Below are positions 1 to 10,195 of a stretch of DNA of 64,000 nucleotides, one piece after another. Position 1 is the stretch's first letter. Each line of letters starts with the position of its first letter. The stretch covers positions 1 through 64,000 of the forward strand of contig JAHBXB010000003.1 in assembly GCA_019636655.1 (NCBI GenBank), in the 5' to 3' direction. The notes beneath the pieces are model-generated. The model saw only the letters and a program-made list of their open reading frames with translations, was not told the origin of the DNA and did no database searches. Origin of the DNA: Phycisphaeraceae bacterium. GTDB taxonomy: Bacteria > Planctomycetota > Phycisphaerae > Phycisphaerales > UBA1924. Made by a program: the position numbers and the translations under genes.

Positions 1-390
1 GACCAGCGCGGCCTGGAACTCCGCCGCCGCTCCCGCGAAACCGCCCGCCGCGCCGCCGCCCTCCTGCTTCGCCTCGCCAACTTCACCCCCGGCCCGCGAC
101 GCTTCACCTCCACCCCGCGGCCATCTCCAACTCCATCACAGCCCACCCCAACTTCGACCTCCTCCCCCTCCGAGCCCATTCAGTCTCACGTTTCCGCTCC
201 CCTCCCCGCCCCTCCGTCACGACCAGTCCCGGCCCCCGCTCCGTCCGCCACTGCACCCCTACCCCAACCTATCTCCGATCATCCCGCCCCACTTCCCCGA
301 ATCCCGCTCCCCCAACTCACCCCCGCCGCGCCCACAGCCCACTCATCCCCTCGCCTCCCCTCCCCAGTCCCCTGCGCCGCCGGCCCCTAG
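1..390 (+). CDS. 3' end of an unknown protein (partial, 5' end outside window)
   Basis: This frame is open from the window edge to a TAG at 388-390. The first 35 or so codons end mostly in C or G and encode a charged, helical Arg/Ala/Leu-rich stretch (for example ELRRRSRETARRAAALLLRL). The remaining 90 or so residues are a low-complexity Pro/Ser/Thr/Ala tail. The gene meets the next one tail to tail, and the two stop codons share bases. I do not recognise a family. In such GC-rich sequence the proline-rich part is open in other frames too, so only the first third is convincing coding sequence. Confidence 0.4.
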   Translation, partial: DQRGLELRRRSRETARRAAALLLRLANFTPGPRRFTSTPRPSPTPSQPTPTSTSSPSEPIQSHVSAPLPAPPSRPVPAPAPSATAPLPQPISDHPAPLPRIPLPQLTPAAPTAHSSPRLPSPVPCAAGP

Positions 391-1019
391 TGCCGCGAGC
401 CCTCGAGGCATTCCGCCGCATCCTCCAGGATGTACGCCGACAGCACATCCGGCTTCCCCGCCGAGACCAGCGACGAGTGCAGCATGAACTCGGCGTGATA
501 CTCCATCGCGCCCGCCACCGATGCGTCCGCCTCCCCAGCCTCGATGAACACATGGATCCCCCATGGATGGTTCGTCCCGTTGTCCGGCTGGATGTTCTCC
601 ACGTGCCACGCCGCGGCTGCCAGGCACCGCCGCCGCCACTCCTCGCGCCCGCGCAGCCGCGCCAGATGCCACGCCGCATGCAGCGAACTCAGTTCCTCCT
701 CTGTCCAAACCTCGATCGGACCCGATGGCTCCCCGAGCAACGGCCCCTGCCCTTGCTCCCCCGATCCAAGCGCCGCCACCACCCTCCCCGGATCCGCCCC
801 ATGATCCAGGAGCATCGACCACAACCTCGCCGCCGGCCCGCCCGACTCAACCGCCGCACCCCTGCGCCCGGCCCGCCACGCGAGGAACGGCCCATCCACC
901 TCGCGCCGATGCCCCGCCTCATCCCGAAACTCTCCGGACGGCGGCATTCCCGGACCAACAGACAGCCCCGCGTACCCCCGCAATCGGTTCGCCCACTGGC
1001 GGGTGTGGACGCTCGGCAT
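387..1019 (-). CDS. Hypothetical protein, 210 aa
   Basis: I do not recognise the family. It is a soluble, mixed-composition protein with no signal peptide or membrane segment. The C-terminal half (about residues 110-210) looks like a compact domain rich in Trp, His and Glu, with stretches such as AWHVENIQPDNGTNHPWG and AMEYHAEFMLHSSLVSAGK. These are unlike random shadow translation. It has no obvious nucleotide-binding or metal-binding signature beyond scattered histidines. The start is the first ATG of the frame. The promoter for the divergent zinc-ribbon gene at 1086 lies just outside its start. It converges on the partial gene at 1-390, with overlapping stops. Confidence 0.65.
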   Translation of the reverse strand: MPSVHTRQWANRLRGYAGLSVGPGMPPSGEFRDEAGHRREVDGPFLAWRAGRRGAAVESGGPAARLWSMLLDHGADPGRVVAALGSGEQGQGPLLGEPSGPIEVWTEEELSSLHAAWHLARLRGREEWRRRCLAAAAWHVENIQPDNGTNHPWGIHVFIEAGEADASVAGAMEYHAEFMLHSSLVSAGKPDVLSAYILEDAAECLEGSRH

Positions 1020-1048
1020 GAAGGATGCTCCAGTCGACGCAAGAACTC

Positions 1049-1076
1049 TTGGCGCAAGTCGGTGCGCGGGTATGCT
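1049..1076 (+). promoter_or_regulatory. Candidate sigma-70-type promoter, nearly leaderless
   Basis: TTGGCG at 1049-1054 and TATGCT at 1071-1076 are separated by 16 bp. The -10-like hexamer ends 9 nt before the ATG at 1086. A transcript starting at the usual distance would therefore have almost no 5' leader, and no Shine-Dalgarno is visible. Confidence 0.4.
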
Positions 1077-1085
1077 AAGCGTGGG

Positions 1086-1385
1086 ATGTCACGCGCCGAC
1101 GCCTCAACACTCTCTCGGTTGCACGAGCGGCTCTGCCCCTCCTGCGGCTACCGCGGCCGGGACCTTCCGGTCGCCAGCGACAGCCACGATTTCGAATGCC
1201 CCTCCTGCGGCGCCGACCTCTACGCCCGCCCCCCGCGCAGCTACGCCGAGATGGAAGGCCTCTCGGGCGCCGACGACTGCGCCACGCTCCTCGATGTCGA
1301 GGACCTCGCCGGTGTTTCTCTACCGGGAGGCCGGCGACGCCGCAGCCTGCTCCGCCGCCTGTGGGCCTGGTTTACCCGCCGCTAG
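1086..1385 (+). CDS. Small zinc-ribbon protein, 99 aa
   Basis: The N-terminal half holds two CPSCG knuckles (CPSCGYRG near residue 17 and CPSCGADLY near residue 39), a four-cysteine zinc ribbon. An acidic middle follows, then a strongly basic C-terminus ending in RRRRSLLRRLWAWFTRR that could touch membrane or nucleic acid. The role is unknown. Only the ATG at 1086 puts the ribbon at the N-terminus; the same frame is open far upstream but without sense. A TATGCT hexamer sits 9 nt before the start. Its 3' end overlaps the convergent glycosyltransferase gene by 66 nt. Confidence 0.7.
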   Translation: MSRADASTLSRLHERLCPSCGYRGRDLPVASDSHDFECPSCGADLYARPPRSYAEMEGLSGADDCATLLDVEDLAGVSLPGGRRRRSLLRRLWAWFTRR

Positions 1386-2279
1386 GTCCACCGCCGCCAT
1401 CCCCGGCTCCAGCAACTCGACCCGCAGCGCCCCCTGCGCCGCCGGCCGCGAAAGCCCAAGTTCACAACTCACCGGCCCCCCCCGCCTGAACCGCTCGGCG
1501 TTGGGCGCCTCGTGCCATCGTCCCGGCGCCCTCGTGGGGTGGTACAGATGAAGCACGATGATCCGGTCAACCCCGACCGCCGCCCGTCCGCCCGACCGGT
1601 GAAACCGCCGGCCGAAGTCGTCGTCCTCCTGCCCGTAGTCCTCGTACCCCTCGTCAAACCCGTTGAGCATCCGGTACGCACCCAGCGACACCGAGAAGTT
1701 CGCGCTCAGCAACTTCGGCTTGTGCGCCTTCCCGAGCCCGAATCGCCGCAGCCACTGCTCGCGTGCGTACCGCCGCTGCCGCCGCGCCAGCATCCCGCCC
1801 TGGGCCGCCGTTACCTCGACAGGCAGCAGCCCCTGCCGCAGCCGGGCCTCGTCGAACCCGTCTGTCTGCTCCGGTGTGAGGTCGACCCGGTACCCGATGA
1901 CCAGGTCCGCCCGCCGTCGCTTCGCCAGGGATGCGTGCAGCAACACCGCGTCCGACGCCGGGCAGCAGTCCCCATCCAGGAGCACCAGCCGCGCCTCGTC
2001 GGGCAACTCCGGCCATCGCGCCAGCGCCGCCCGCACCCCGTTGTTGCGAACCTGGCTCGACCGCCCGCGCCCCGTGAACGGACGCCACACCCGCACGATT
2101 GGAACCCCGAACTCGCTCGACGCCGCGCCGATCGTCTCCAGCAACTCGCGTTCGTCCGTGTCGCACGACACCACGACCCCGTCCGGTCGCCTCGACTGCG
2201 ATGCCACGCCAAGCAGCGTCCGGCGCAGGTGCCGAGGGGTATGAGTGGAGAGGATCACAATGATCGGGGCGTCGCTCAT
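1320..2279 (-). CDS. Family 2 glycosyltransferase, 319 aa
   Basis: A GT-A type glycosyltransferase, predicted to move a sugar from a nucleotide sugar to an unknown acceptor. The first strand IIVILSTHTPRHLRRTLLG and the later VSCDTDE are typical of the GT2 N-terminal Rossmann half. LLDGDC carries the metal-binding DxD-type motif. NGFDEGYEDYGQEDDDFGRR, in the C-terminal half, matches the galactosyltransferase-type C-domain signature (GFDExxxGWGxED-like). The start at MSDAPI places the first strand immediately at the N-terminus; the longer frame adds 37 residues of low-quality sequence. A TACACT hexamer sits 10 nt upstream on the minus strand. The last 66 nt overlap the convergent zinc-ribbon gene. 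Confidence 0.88.
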   Translation of the reverse strand: MSDAPIIVILSTHTPRHLRRTLLGVASQSRRPDGVVVSCDTDERELLETIGAASSEFGVPIVRVWRPFTGRGRSSQVRNNGVRAALARWPELPDEARLVLLDGDCCPASDAVLLHASLAKRRRADLVIGYRVDLTPEQTDGFDEARLRQGLLPVEVTAAQGGMLARRQRRYAREQWLRRFGLGKAHKPKLLSANFSVSLGAYRMLNGFDEGYEDYGQEDDDFGRRFHRSGGRAAVGVDRIIVLHLYHPTRAPGRWHEAPNAERFRRGGPVSCELGLSRPAAQGALRVELLEPGMAAVDLAAGKPGPQAAEQAAASPASR

Positions 2280-2289
2280 CGGCCGCACA

Positions 2290-2295
2290 AGTGTA
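2290..2295 (-). promoter_or_regulatory. Candidate -10 element of the glycosyltransferase gene
   Basis: On the minus strand this reads TACACT and ends 10 nt before the ATG at 2279. The -35 region is weak. No Shine-Dalgarno is seen in the 10 nt between. It fits the leaderless pattern seen at several other genes here. Confidence 0.3.
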
Positions 2296-2468
2296 AGCGA
2301 CGCCGCCCTCCCGCCCTGCCACGGTTCCCGGACGCTGGAAGGCTTGCCCGTTCGTGCGAGCGGTGCCGCCTGTGCCGCGACCCGTTGCACTCAGCCGCCC
2401 CGATCAATGCACGCCCGTCCCCGATCGCTCGATGTCAGGACCGGGCCCTGGGCGGCCCGGAGGCATCC

Positions 2469-2879
2469 ATGACGGCACCCGGCACATGTGTTCGTGCTGA
2501 CGACTACGGCCAGCGCGCCGAGGCAAACGGCCGCCCGGTCCAGGGCTCCACCCGCGGCAGCGTCCGCTTCAGCGCCGAACTCGACCTGGCCGAACTCGAC
2601 GGACGGCGCCGCCCGGGCATGCCCTGGATCGGTCACGGCATCGAGATCAGCCGCTCGGAACTCGTCTTCCTCTCACGCAAGATGTGCTACGAGGAGCGGC
2701 TCCTCCTGGTCGCCGTGCACCTGATCGACGACCGGCCCGTCCCGCTCTTCGGCTCCGTCAACGGATGCGAGTACTACGGCGAGGGGCTCTACCGTACCTC
2801 GCTCTCCCTGCAGGAACTCCCGGAGGAGGACCCTGTCCGCGCCTGGATCAAGGAGATGAGCCACAAGGCGGGCAACTGA
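2469..2879 (+). CDS. PilZ-like domain protein, 136 aa
   Basis: A small soluble protein with an all-beta pattern: FSAELDLAELDGRRR, then WIGHGIEISRSELVFLSRK, then LLLVAVHLI, CEYYGEGLYRTSLSLQEL and a closing helix. The order of a G-x-E-I-S-type strand, a hydrophobic strand and a C-x-x-x-G-x-Y-type strand resembles PilZ domains, which often bind cyclic-di-GMP. The classic RxxxR is not clear, so the assignment is tentative. The start is the ATG that gives a compact protein; the frame is open much further upstream across the divergent glycosyltransferase, which I regard as shadow. It stands just before panC. Confidence 0.6.
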   Translation: MTAPGTCVRADDYGQRAEANGRPVQGSTRGSVRFSAELDLAELDGRRRPGMPWIGHGIEISRSELVFLSRKMCYEERLLLVAVHLIDDRPVPLFGSVNGCEYYGEGLYRTSLSLQELPEEDPVRAWIKEMSHKAGN

Positions 2880-2924
2880 CCGCCGCCAGTTGACCCGGGC
2901 ACGCCACATGCTGAACCTTGCCCC

Positions 2925-3767
2925 ATGGACGTGCTGACGGACGCCAACGACCTGCCACGACTCGCCGGCTGCCGGCTCGTCCCGACCATGGGCGCCCTCC
3001 ACGAGGGCCACCTGAGCCTGCTCCGCGAGGCCCGCCGCCGCGGCGATGGACCGGTCGTCGCGACGATCTTCGTCAACCCGACCCAGTTCGGCCCGTCCGA
3101 GGACCTCTCGAAGTACCCCCGCACACTCGACGCCGACCTCGCCGCCTGCAAGGAGGCCGGCGCCGATGCGGTGTTCGTTCCCAGCGCCGATGTCGTCTAC
3201 CCGCCCGAGTCGCCGCCGCTGGTCCCCGCGCTGCCGCCGGTTGCGACAACCCCAGGACTCGAGGACCGCGTGCGCCCCGGCCACTTCGCCGGAGTCTGCC
3301 AGGTCGTGCTGCGGCTGTTCGACCTGACGCGGCCGAGCCTCGCCGTCTTCGGCGAGAAGGACTGGCAGCAGTTGCAGGTCGTCCGCGCGATGGTGGCGCA
3401 GGAACGTCTGGATGTGCAGATCATCCAGGCGCCGACGCTGCGAGAACCCGGCGGTCTGGCCATGAGCAGCAGGAACCGATTCCTCTCGGAGGACGATCGT
3501 CGGCGTGCTCTGGCAATCAGCGCCGCCCTCTGCGAGGCGCAGCGTGCCCGCGAGGCGGACGAGGCCGAAGGGATGATGGTCGGAGTCCTTGCCGCCGCGG
3601 GGATCCAGCCCGACTATGCCGTGGCGCGCGATGCAGAGAGCCTGCTCCCGCCCTCGCCCGGTCCGGGCGAGTCACGGCCGATCCGTCTGCTGGTCGCTGC
3701 GCGGGTGGGGCCCATCCGGCTGCTGGACAACGCGCCGTGGGAGCCGGCGACGAGGGGTCGCGCATGA
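2925..3767 (+). CDS. panC: Pantoate--beta-alanine ligase (pantothenate synthetase)
   Basis: Catalyses ATP-dependent condensation of pantoate with beta-alanine, the last step of vitamin B5 synthesis, in the cytoplasm. The 280-residue length is normal. The diagnostic nucleotidyl-transferase motif PTMGALHEGHLSLL lies at about residues 20-33 (HxGH type). Pantoate-pocket residues occur in IFVNPTQFGPSEDL. FGEKDWQQLQVV and the KMSKS-like SSRNRFLS (near residue 183) complete the active site. No panB or panD neighbour is present. A strong hairpin begins 7 nt after the stop. Confidence 0.96.
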   Translation: MDVLTDANDLPRLAGCRLVPTMGALHEGHLSLLREARRRGDGPVVATIFVNPTQFGPSEDLSKYPRTLDADLAACKEAGADAVFVPSADVVYPPESPPLVPALPPVATTPGLEDRVRPGHFAGVCQVVLRLFDLTRPSLAVFGEKDWQQLQVVRAMVAQERLDVQIIQAPTLREPGGLAMSSRNRFLSEDDRRRALAISAALCEAQRAREADEAEGMMVGVLAAAGIQPDYAVARDAESLLPPSPGPGESRPIRLLVAARVGPIRLLDNAPWEPATRGRA

Positions 3768-3773
3768 CGCTCA

Positions 3774-3817
3774 GATGGCCATTGCGACGGCTCGCGGCGC
3801 CCGTCGCAATGGCTATC
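3774..3817 (+). terminator. Long hairpin between panC and gcvT
   Basis: The arm gatggccattgcgacgg at 3774-3790 pairs with ccgtcgcaatggctatc at 3801-3817. This gives 17 pairs (16 Watson-Crick, one G-T) around a 10-nt loop. It starts 7 nt after the panC stop and ends 52 nt before gcvT. There is no T-run, so it is either a Rho-dependent or U-less terminator, an mRNA-stabilising end, or a leader element of gcvT. Confidence 0.6.
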
Positions 3818-3869
3818 ATGGCCCGATCGCCGTTCGTTCCATCAGCCTGCTTTTGCCGAGGGATTCGAC

Positions 3870-5024
3870 TTGCTCCGCACGCCGCTGCACCAGTTCCACA
3901 TTGATCACGGGGCCAAGATGGTCGAGTTCGCCGGCTGGGAGATGCCGCTGAGCTACGCGGGGGTGAACGGGTCGCCCGGCGGGCTGACCGAGGAGCACCT
4001 CCAGGTCCGGTCTGCGGGCGGGCTCTTCGACGTGTCGCACATGGGCCGGGTCAAGATGACCGGCCGGCACGCCCGGCGGCTGCTGGAGCGGCTCTGCACG
4101 CGCCGGATCGGCGACATGCAGGTCGGCCAGTGCCGGTACTCACTGGTGTGCAACGAGAACGGCGGCGTGCGCGACGACGTCATCGTGTACCGGAATGACG
4201 ACGACGACTTCCTCGTTGTGGTGAACGCGAGCAATCGCGAGAAACTGCTCGGCCACTTCGAGCAGGTGCGCACCGCAGGGGACATGTCGGTCAAGATCGA
4301 CGACCAGACCGCAGGCACCGCGATGGTGGCCCTGCAGGGCCCGAAGGTGATGCCGCTGATCTCGAAGTTCAGCAACGAGATCCCGTCGCTCAAGCGGTAC
4401 CGGTTCGCGGTGAAGAACCTGCTGGTCCTCAAGCTCGTGGTCAGCCGGACGGGGTACACGGGCGAGGACGGCGTCGAGGTCATCCTGCCCGCAATGGCCG
4501 TCGGGATGGCGATGAAGATGCTGCTCAAGGATGCCGGGATGGACCGCTCCGACGCGATCATCCGTCCGGCGGGCCTCGGCGCGCGGGACACCCTGCGGCT
4601 GGAGGCGGGGATGCCCCTGTACGGCCACGAACTCGGCGAGGAGTTCGACGCGCTCTCATCGGGCCTCGATTTCGCGATCGCGCTCGACAAGGACTCCGAC
4701 GAGCGGGGCGAAAAGTTTATCGGCATGGACGCGCTGCGGCGCATCCGCGACAACGGCGGACCGGCGCGCCGGCTTGTCGGTCTGCGGCTCGAGGGGAAGC
4801 GCAGCGCCCGCCAGGGGATGGCCGTCAAGGCCGGGAGCAAGGCGGTGGGCGTCGTCACCAGCGGCTGCCCGAGCCCGACGCTCGGGTACCCGATCGCCAT
4901 GGCCTATGTGGACAAGGAGTTCGCGGTGGCCGGAACCGAACTTGCCGTGGACACCGGCCGGGAGGCGGTGATGGAGGCGGCAATCGTGCCGATGCCGTTC
5001 TACAAGGCGCCGAAGGTCGGCTAG
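3870..5024 (+). CDS. gcvT: Aminomethyltransferase, glycine cleavage T protein
   Basis: Transfers the methylene group from aminomethylated lipoyl-H protein to tetrahydrofolate, releasing ammonia, in the glycine cleavage system. The 384 residues start with LRTPLHQFHIDHGAKMVEF, typical of GcvT. FDVSHMGRVKMTG follows. The later SRTGYTGEDGVEV and PAGLGARDTLRLEAG motifs bind folate, and the C-terminal domain contains SGCPSPTLGYPIAMAYV. The start is a TTG at 3870 with a GAGGG Shine-Dalgarno about 8 nt upstream; no ATG in frame fits better. gcvH and gcvP are not in the window. A long hairpin lies just upstream. Confidence 0.95.
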   Translation: MLRTPLHQFHIDHGAKMVEFAGWEMPLSYAGVNGSPGGLTEEHLQVRSAGGLFDVSHMGRVKMTGRHARRLLERLCTRRIGDMQVGQCRYSLVCNENGGVRDDVIVYRNDDDDFLVVVNASNREKLLGHFEQVRTAGDMSVKIDDQTAGTAMVALQGPKVMPLISKFSNEIPSLKRYRFAVKNLLVLKLVVSRTGYTGEDGVEVILPAMAVGMAMKMLLKDAGMDRSDAIIRPAGLGARDTLRLEAGMPLYGHELGEEFDALSSGLDFAIALDKDSDERGEKFIGMDALRRIRDNGGPARRLVGLRLEGKRSARQGMAVKAGSKAVGVVTSGCPSPTLGYPIAMAYVDKEFAVAGTELAVDTGREAVMEAAIVPMPFYKAPKVG

Positions 5025-5067
5025 CGTGACGGCAGGACGGCTCGAGCAATGGGGGAGAGACGGCTCG

Positions 5068-6285
5068 ATGCGCAGGCTCTACTTCGACAACGCGGCGACC
5101 AGTTTCCCCAAGCCCGACAGGGTCTTCGAGGCGATGGATGCGTTTGCACGCTCCAACGGCTCCTCGCCCAGGGGCCGGTACCGGGAGGCCCGTGACGCGG
5201 CGGACCTCGTGCAGACGTGCCGCGAGCGGATCGCCACGCTCATCGGCGCGACCAACCCGGAGGGGATCGTGTTCACGCTGAACACGACCGATGCGCTGAA
5301 CCTCGCGATTCACGGCATGGTCGAGCACCGCCGGCGGACCGAGCCGGGGAGGCCGATCCACCTCGTCACCAGTTGGCTCGACCACAACTCGGTGCTGCGG
5401 GTGCTCAACTCGCTCGACGGCCTCGGAGTCGAGCAGACAAGGATCATGCCCGAGCCGGGCACGCACCACGTCACGCCGGGGCAGGTCGCGGCGGCGATCC
5501 GGAAGGACACGCTTCTTGTCGCGGTGAACCACGCCAGCAACGTCACCGGCGCCGTGCAGCCTGTTGCCGAGATCGGCCGGGTCTGCCGCGTTGCGGGGGT
5601 TCCCTTTCTCGTTGATGCGGCCCAGTCGCTCGGCCACGTCCCTGTCGACGTCGGCGAGATCGGGGCGGACCTGCTGGCCTTTCCGGGGCACAAGGGGTTG
5701 CTCGGTCCGACCGGGACGGGTGGGCTGTACATCCGCCGCGGGATGGAACTGCTGCTGGAACCGGTGCGGCAAGGCGGCACCGGGACCAGATCAGAAGAGG
5801 ACGTTCAGCCGCGGATGCTGCCGGACCGGTTTGAGCCGGGGTCGCCGAACACCGTCGGGATTGTCGGGCTTTCCGAGGGGGTTCGGCACCTGCTTGATCA
5901 CGGGGCCGAGTCGGTACGCGAGCACGAGCGGCGTCTCATGGAGCCGATTCTCGAGGGCGTCTCCCAGGGCCGGTTCGAGGGGCTCTCGCTGCTTGGGCCT
6001 CGTGACGCACGCGGTCGCGTCGGGGTGTTCTCGTTCGTGCACGAGTCGCTGTCTCCGGTGCGGATCGCGGACCTGCTCGAGGAGCGGTTCGGCATCCTCA
6101 CACGGGCGGGGCTCCACTGTGCGCCGCTGGCGCACCGGATGCTGGGCACCGATCCGCCACGCGGCGAGGGCGCGGTGCGGCTGAGCCTGGGGCCTTTCCT
6201 GACTGGGGAGGAGGTTGAGTATGCGTGCCGGGCGCTCGAAGAGGTGTGCACCGAGAGGGCGCCGGCGGGGGCGCGGCGGGCGTAG
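5068..6285 (+). CDS. Class V aminotransferase, cysteine-desulfurase-like (EF2568-type)
   Basis: A PLP enzyme of the cysteine desulfurase/selenocysteine lyase group, 405 residues. It opens with RLYFDNAATSFPKPDRVFEAM, shortened here to the key run YFDNAATSFPKP, which is characteristic of the subgroup represented by Enterococcus EF2568. VNHASNVTGAVQPV, DAAQSLGHVPVD and the PLP-lysine segment FPGHKGLLGPTGTGGL follow. RAGLHCAPLAH near the C-terminus supplies the active-site cysteine. I chose the ATG at 5068 because GGGGGAGAG sits 8 nt upstream; a GTG at 5026 would add 14 residues. It lies 43 nt after gcvT. The true substrate is unknown; cysteine desulfuration is the family expectation. Confidence 0.85.
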   Translation: MRRLYFDNAATSFPKPDRVFEAMDAFARSNGSSPRGRYREARDAADLVQTCRERIATLIGATNPEGIVFTLNTTDALNLAIHGMVEHRRRTEPGRPIHLVTSWLDHNSVLRVLNSLDGLGVEQTRIMPEPGTHHVTPGQVAAAIRKDTLLVAVNHASNVTGAVQPVAEIGRVCRVAGVPFLVDAAQSLGHVPVDVGEIGADLLAFPGHKGLLGPTGTGGLYIRRGMELLLEPVRQGGTGTRSEEDVQPRMLPDRFEPGSPNTVGIVGLSEGVRHLLDHGAESVREHERRLMEPILEGVSQGRFEGLSLLGPRDARGRVGVFSFVHESLSPVRIADLLEERFGILTRAGLHCAPLAHRMLGTDPPRGEGAVRLSLGPFLTGEEVEYACRALEEVCTERAPAGARRA

Positions 6286-6289
6286 TCGG

Positions 6290-8477
<2,188 letters not shown>

Positions 8478-8489
8478 CAGGAGGGCGCG

Positions 8490-9029
8490 GTGGAGAAGCC
8501 CAGGGAAGTGGACCGGCGGGTGCTGCACAAGGGGCGGAAGTTCGACCTTGAGCAGGTGACTCTCGCAACGAGTTCCGGCCGGCGGATGACGCGCGAGGTC
8601 GTGCGGCATCCGGGCGCCGTCGTCGTGGTCCCGGTACTGGCGGACGGTCGGCTGGTGATGATCCGCAACTACCGGTTCGCGGTCGGGGAGACGCTCTACG
8701 AGTTCTGCGCGGGAACGCTCGAGCCGCCGGAGCCGCCGGCGGAATGCGCCCGGCGGGAACTGATCGAGGAGACGGGGTACGAGGCGGCCGAGATGGAGGG
8801 GCTCGGATCCTTTTATACGACCTCGGGGATGACCGATGAGAGGATGCACGCCTTCATCGCGCGGCGCCTGACCGAGGTGGGGCAGCGGCTCGAGGAGGAT
8901 GAGCAGATCGAGGTGGTCCTCAAGTCGCCGGAGGAGGCACTGGCGATGGTGGACTCGGGGGAACTGGTGGACGCCAAGTCGATCGTGGCCCTGCTCAGGG
9001 CGCACCGGCTGGGCAGGCTGAGGCCGTAG
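8490..9029 (+). CDS. NUDIX hydrolase, ADP-ribose pyrophosphatase-like
   Basis: Hydrolyses a nucleoside diphosphate linked to another moiety, most likely ADP-ribose. A complete Nudix box (G-x5-E-x7-REUxEExGU) runs over GTLEPPEPPAECARRELIEE plus the following TGY, around residues 76-98. The upstream VVVVPVLADGRLVMIRNYR and downstream SFYTTSGMTDERMHAFIAR are typical of the NudF/ADP-ribose branch. It is 179 residues. The start is a GTG at 8490 with an AGGAGG Shine-Dalgarno about 6 nt upstream. It follows eno by 12 nt and is likely co-transcribed with it. Confidence 0.9.
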   Translation: MEKPREVDRRVLHKGRKFDLEQVTLATSSGRRMTREVVRHPGAVVVVPVLADGRLVMIRNYRFAVGETLYEFCAGTLEPPEPPAECARRELIEETGYEAAEMEGLGSFYTTSGMTDERMHAFIARRLTEVGQRLEEDEQIEVVLKSPEEALAMVDSGELVDAKSIVALLRAHRLGRLRP

Positions 9030-9094
9030 GGCTCGAGGGAACGGCCGGCGGCGGCGATGGTAGAAAGGGTGTGCAAGCAGGACGCGGAGCGGCC

Positions 9095-10150
9095 ATGGGA
9101 TTCCAGGATCGGAGGTACAACGAGAATGTGGGGCGGGGCGGGGGGTTCAGCCGCGCGCTGCGCCGCCTGGCGGTGGGGGAGGACAGTTTCTTTTCGTGGG
9201 CCGTGCCGCTGTTCACAGCGTTCCGGATCCGCGTGCGGGTGCACCTGCTGTTCATCTTGTTCGCCGCGGTGCAGTTGATTCAGTCCATGCGGAGCGACTG
9301 GATCAGTTTCGGGTACCAGGCGTACGCGATCGCGGCGCTGTTTATCGTGGTGCTGCTCCACGAGTTCGGCCATTGCTTTGCCTGCCGGTGGGCGGGCGGG
9401 GAGGCGGACCGGATCCTGATGTGGCCGCTCGGCGGGCTGGCTTCGACGTCGCCGCCGAACCACTGGAAGGCGCACCTGATCACGACGGCTGGGGGGCCGG
9501 CGGTCAACGTGCTGCTGCTCCCGGTGTTCGGCGCGATGGTGGTGGGTGTGGGCGTCGACTGGCATGCGCTGCTGTCGAACCCGTTCGACCCGTACCGGGC
9601 GATCGTGGTGGCGGGCATCACGACGCACACGGAGCGGCTGGTCTTCTGGCTCTACCAGATGAACCTGATGCTGCTGATGTTCAACGTGCTGCTGCCGATG
9701 TACCCGCTGGACGGGGCGAGGCTGCTGCAGGAGGTGCTGTGGAAGTACGTCGGGTACGAGCGGTCGATGTCGATCTCGGTCAACCTCGGGCTGGTGGTGG
9801 CCGTGATCGTCGGGCTGTACGCGCTAACGACGCCGGGGAACTCGATCCTTCTCGGGGTGGCGATTTTCGCGGGGTTCATGTGCGTGAACGAGCGGCGGAA
9901 CCTGCAGTTCATGAGGGACGCGGGCGAGTTCGCACCCTCGTACGCAACCGCGGCGCGGGCGGCGGCTGTCCCACCGAGGCGGGATGCCCGAGCTGAGAAA
10001 CGGGCCGTGCGCGAGGCGGCCCGTGAGGCGGCGGAGCAGGCGGAGATCGACCGGATCCTGGAGAAGATCGCCCGCGAGGGGATGGGGAGACTGACGTCGC
10101 GCGAGCGGCGCACCCTCGAGCAGGCAACGGAGCGGAAGCGACGCGGCTAG
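9095..10150 (+). CDS. Site-2-type intramembrane metalloprotease
   Basis: A multi-pass membrane zinc protease of the S2P/M50 family, 351 residues. HEFGH, in the helix LFIVVLLHEFGHCFACRW (near residue 90), is the HExxH zinc motif. NVLLPMYPLDGARLL (near residue 205) carries the third ligand aspartate in the NPxPxxPLDG-type motif. Around six hydrophobic segments are visible. No PDZ or CBS domain is present. The C-terminal 35 residues (EIDRILEKIAREGMGRLTSR and on) match the tail of the rhomboid encoded next. The start is the ATG giving MGFQDRRY, with GCGGAG upstream. It probably cleaves membrane-embedded regulators. Confidence 0.88.
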   Translation: MGFQDRRYNENVGRGGGFSRALRRLAVGEDSFFSWAVPLFTAFRIRVRVHLLFILFAAVQLIQSMRSDWISFGYQAYAIAALFIVVLLHEFGHCFACRWAGGEADRILMWPLGGLASTSPPNHWKAHLITTAGGPAVNVLLLPVFGAMVVGVGVDWHALLSNPFDPYRAIVVAGITTHTERLVFWLYQMNLMLLMFNVLLPMYPLDGARLLQEVLWKYVGYERSMSISVNLGLVVAVIVGLYALTTPGNSILLGVAIFAGFMCVNERRNLQFMRDAGEFAPSYATAARAAAVPPRRDARAEKRAVREAAREAAEQAEIDRILEKIAREGMGRLTSRERRTLEQATERKRRG

Positions 10151-10195
10151 TCTTTGGCCTTCCGGCGGCTTGTCGTCCGGGATCAGGAAGCGTTC

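Noticed and set aside
3768-3869. Glycine riboswitch before gcvT
   Set aside because: The gap is only 102 nt and about half is the simple hairpin; no tandem aptamer core could fit.
3764-3904. Small frame starting ATGACGCTC after panC
   Set aside because: It consists mainly of the long hairpin and the start of gcvT in another frame; nothing supports translation.
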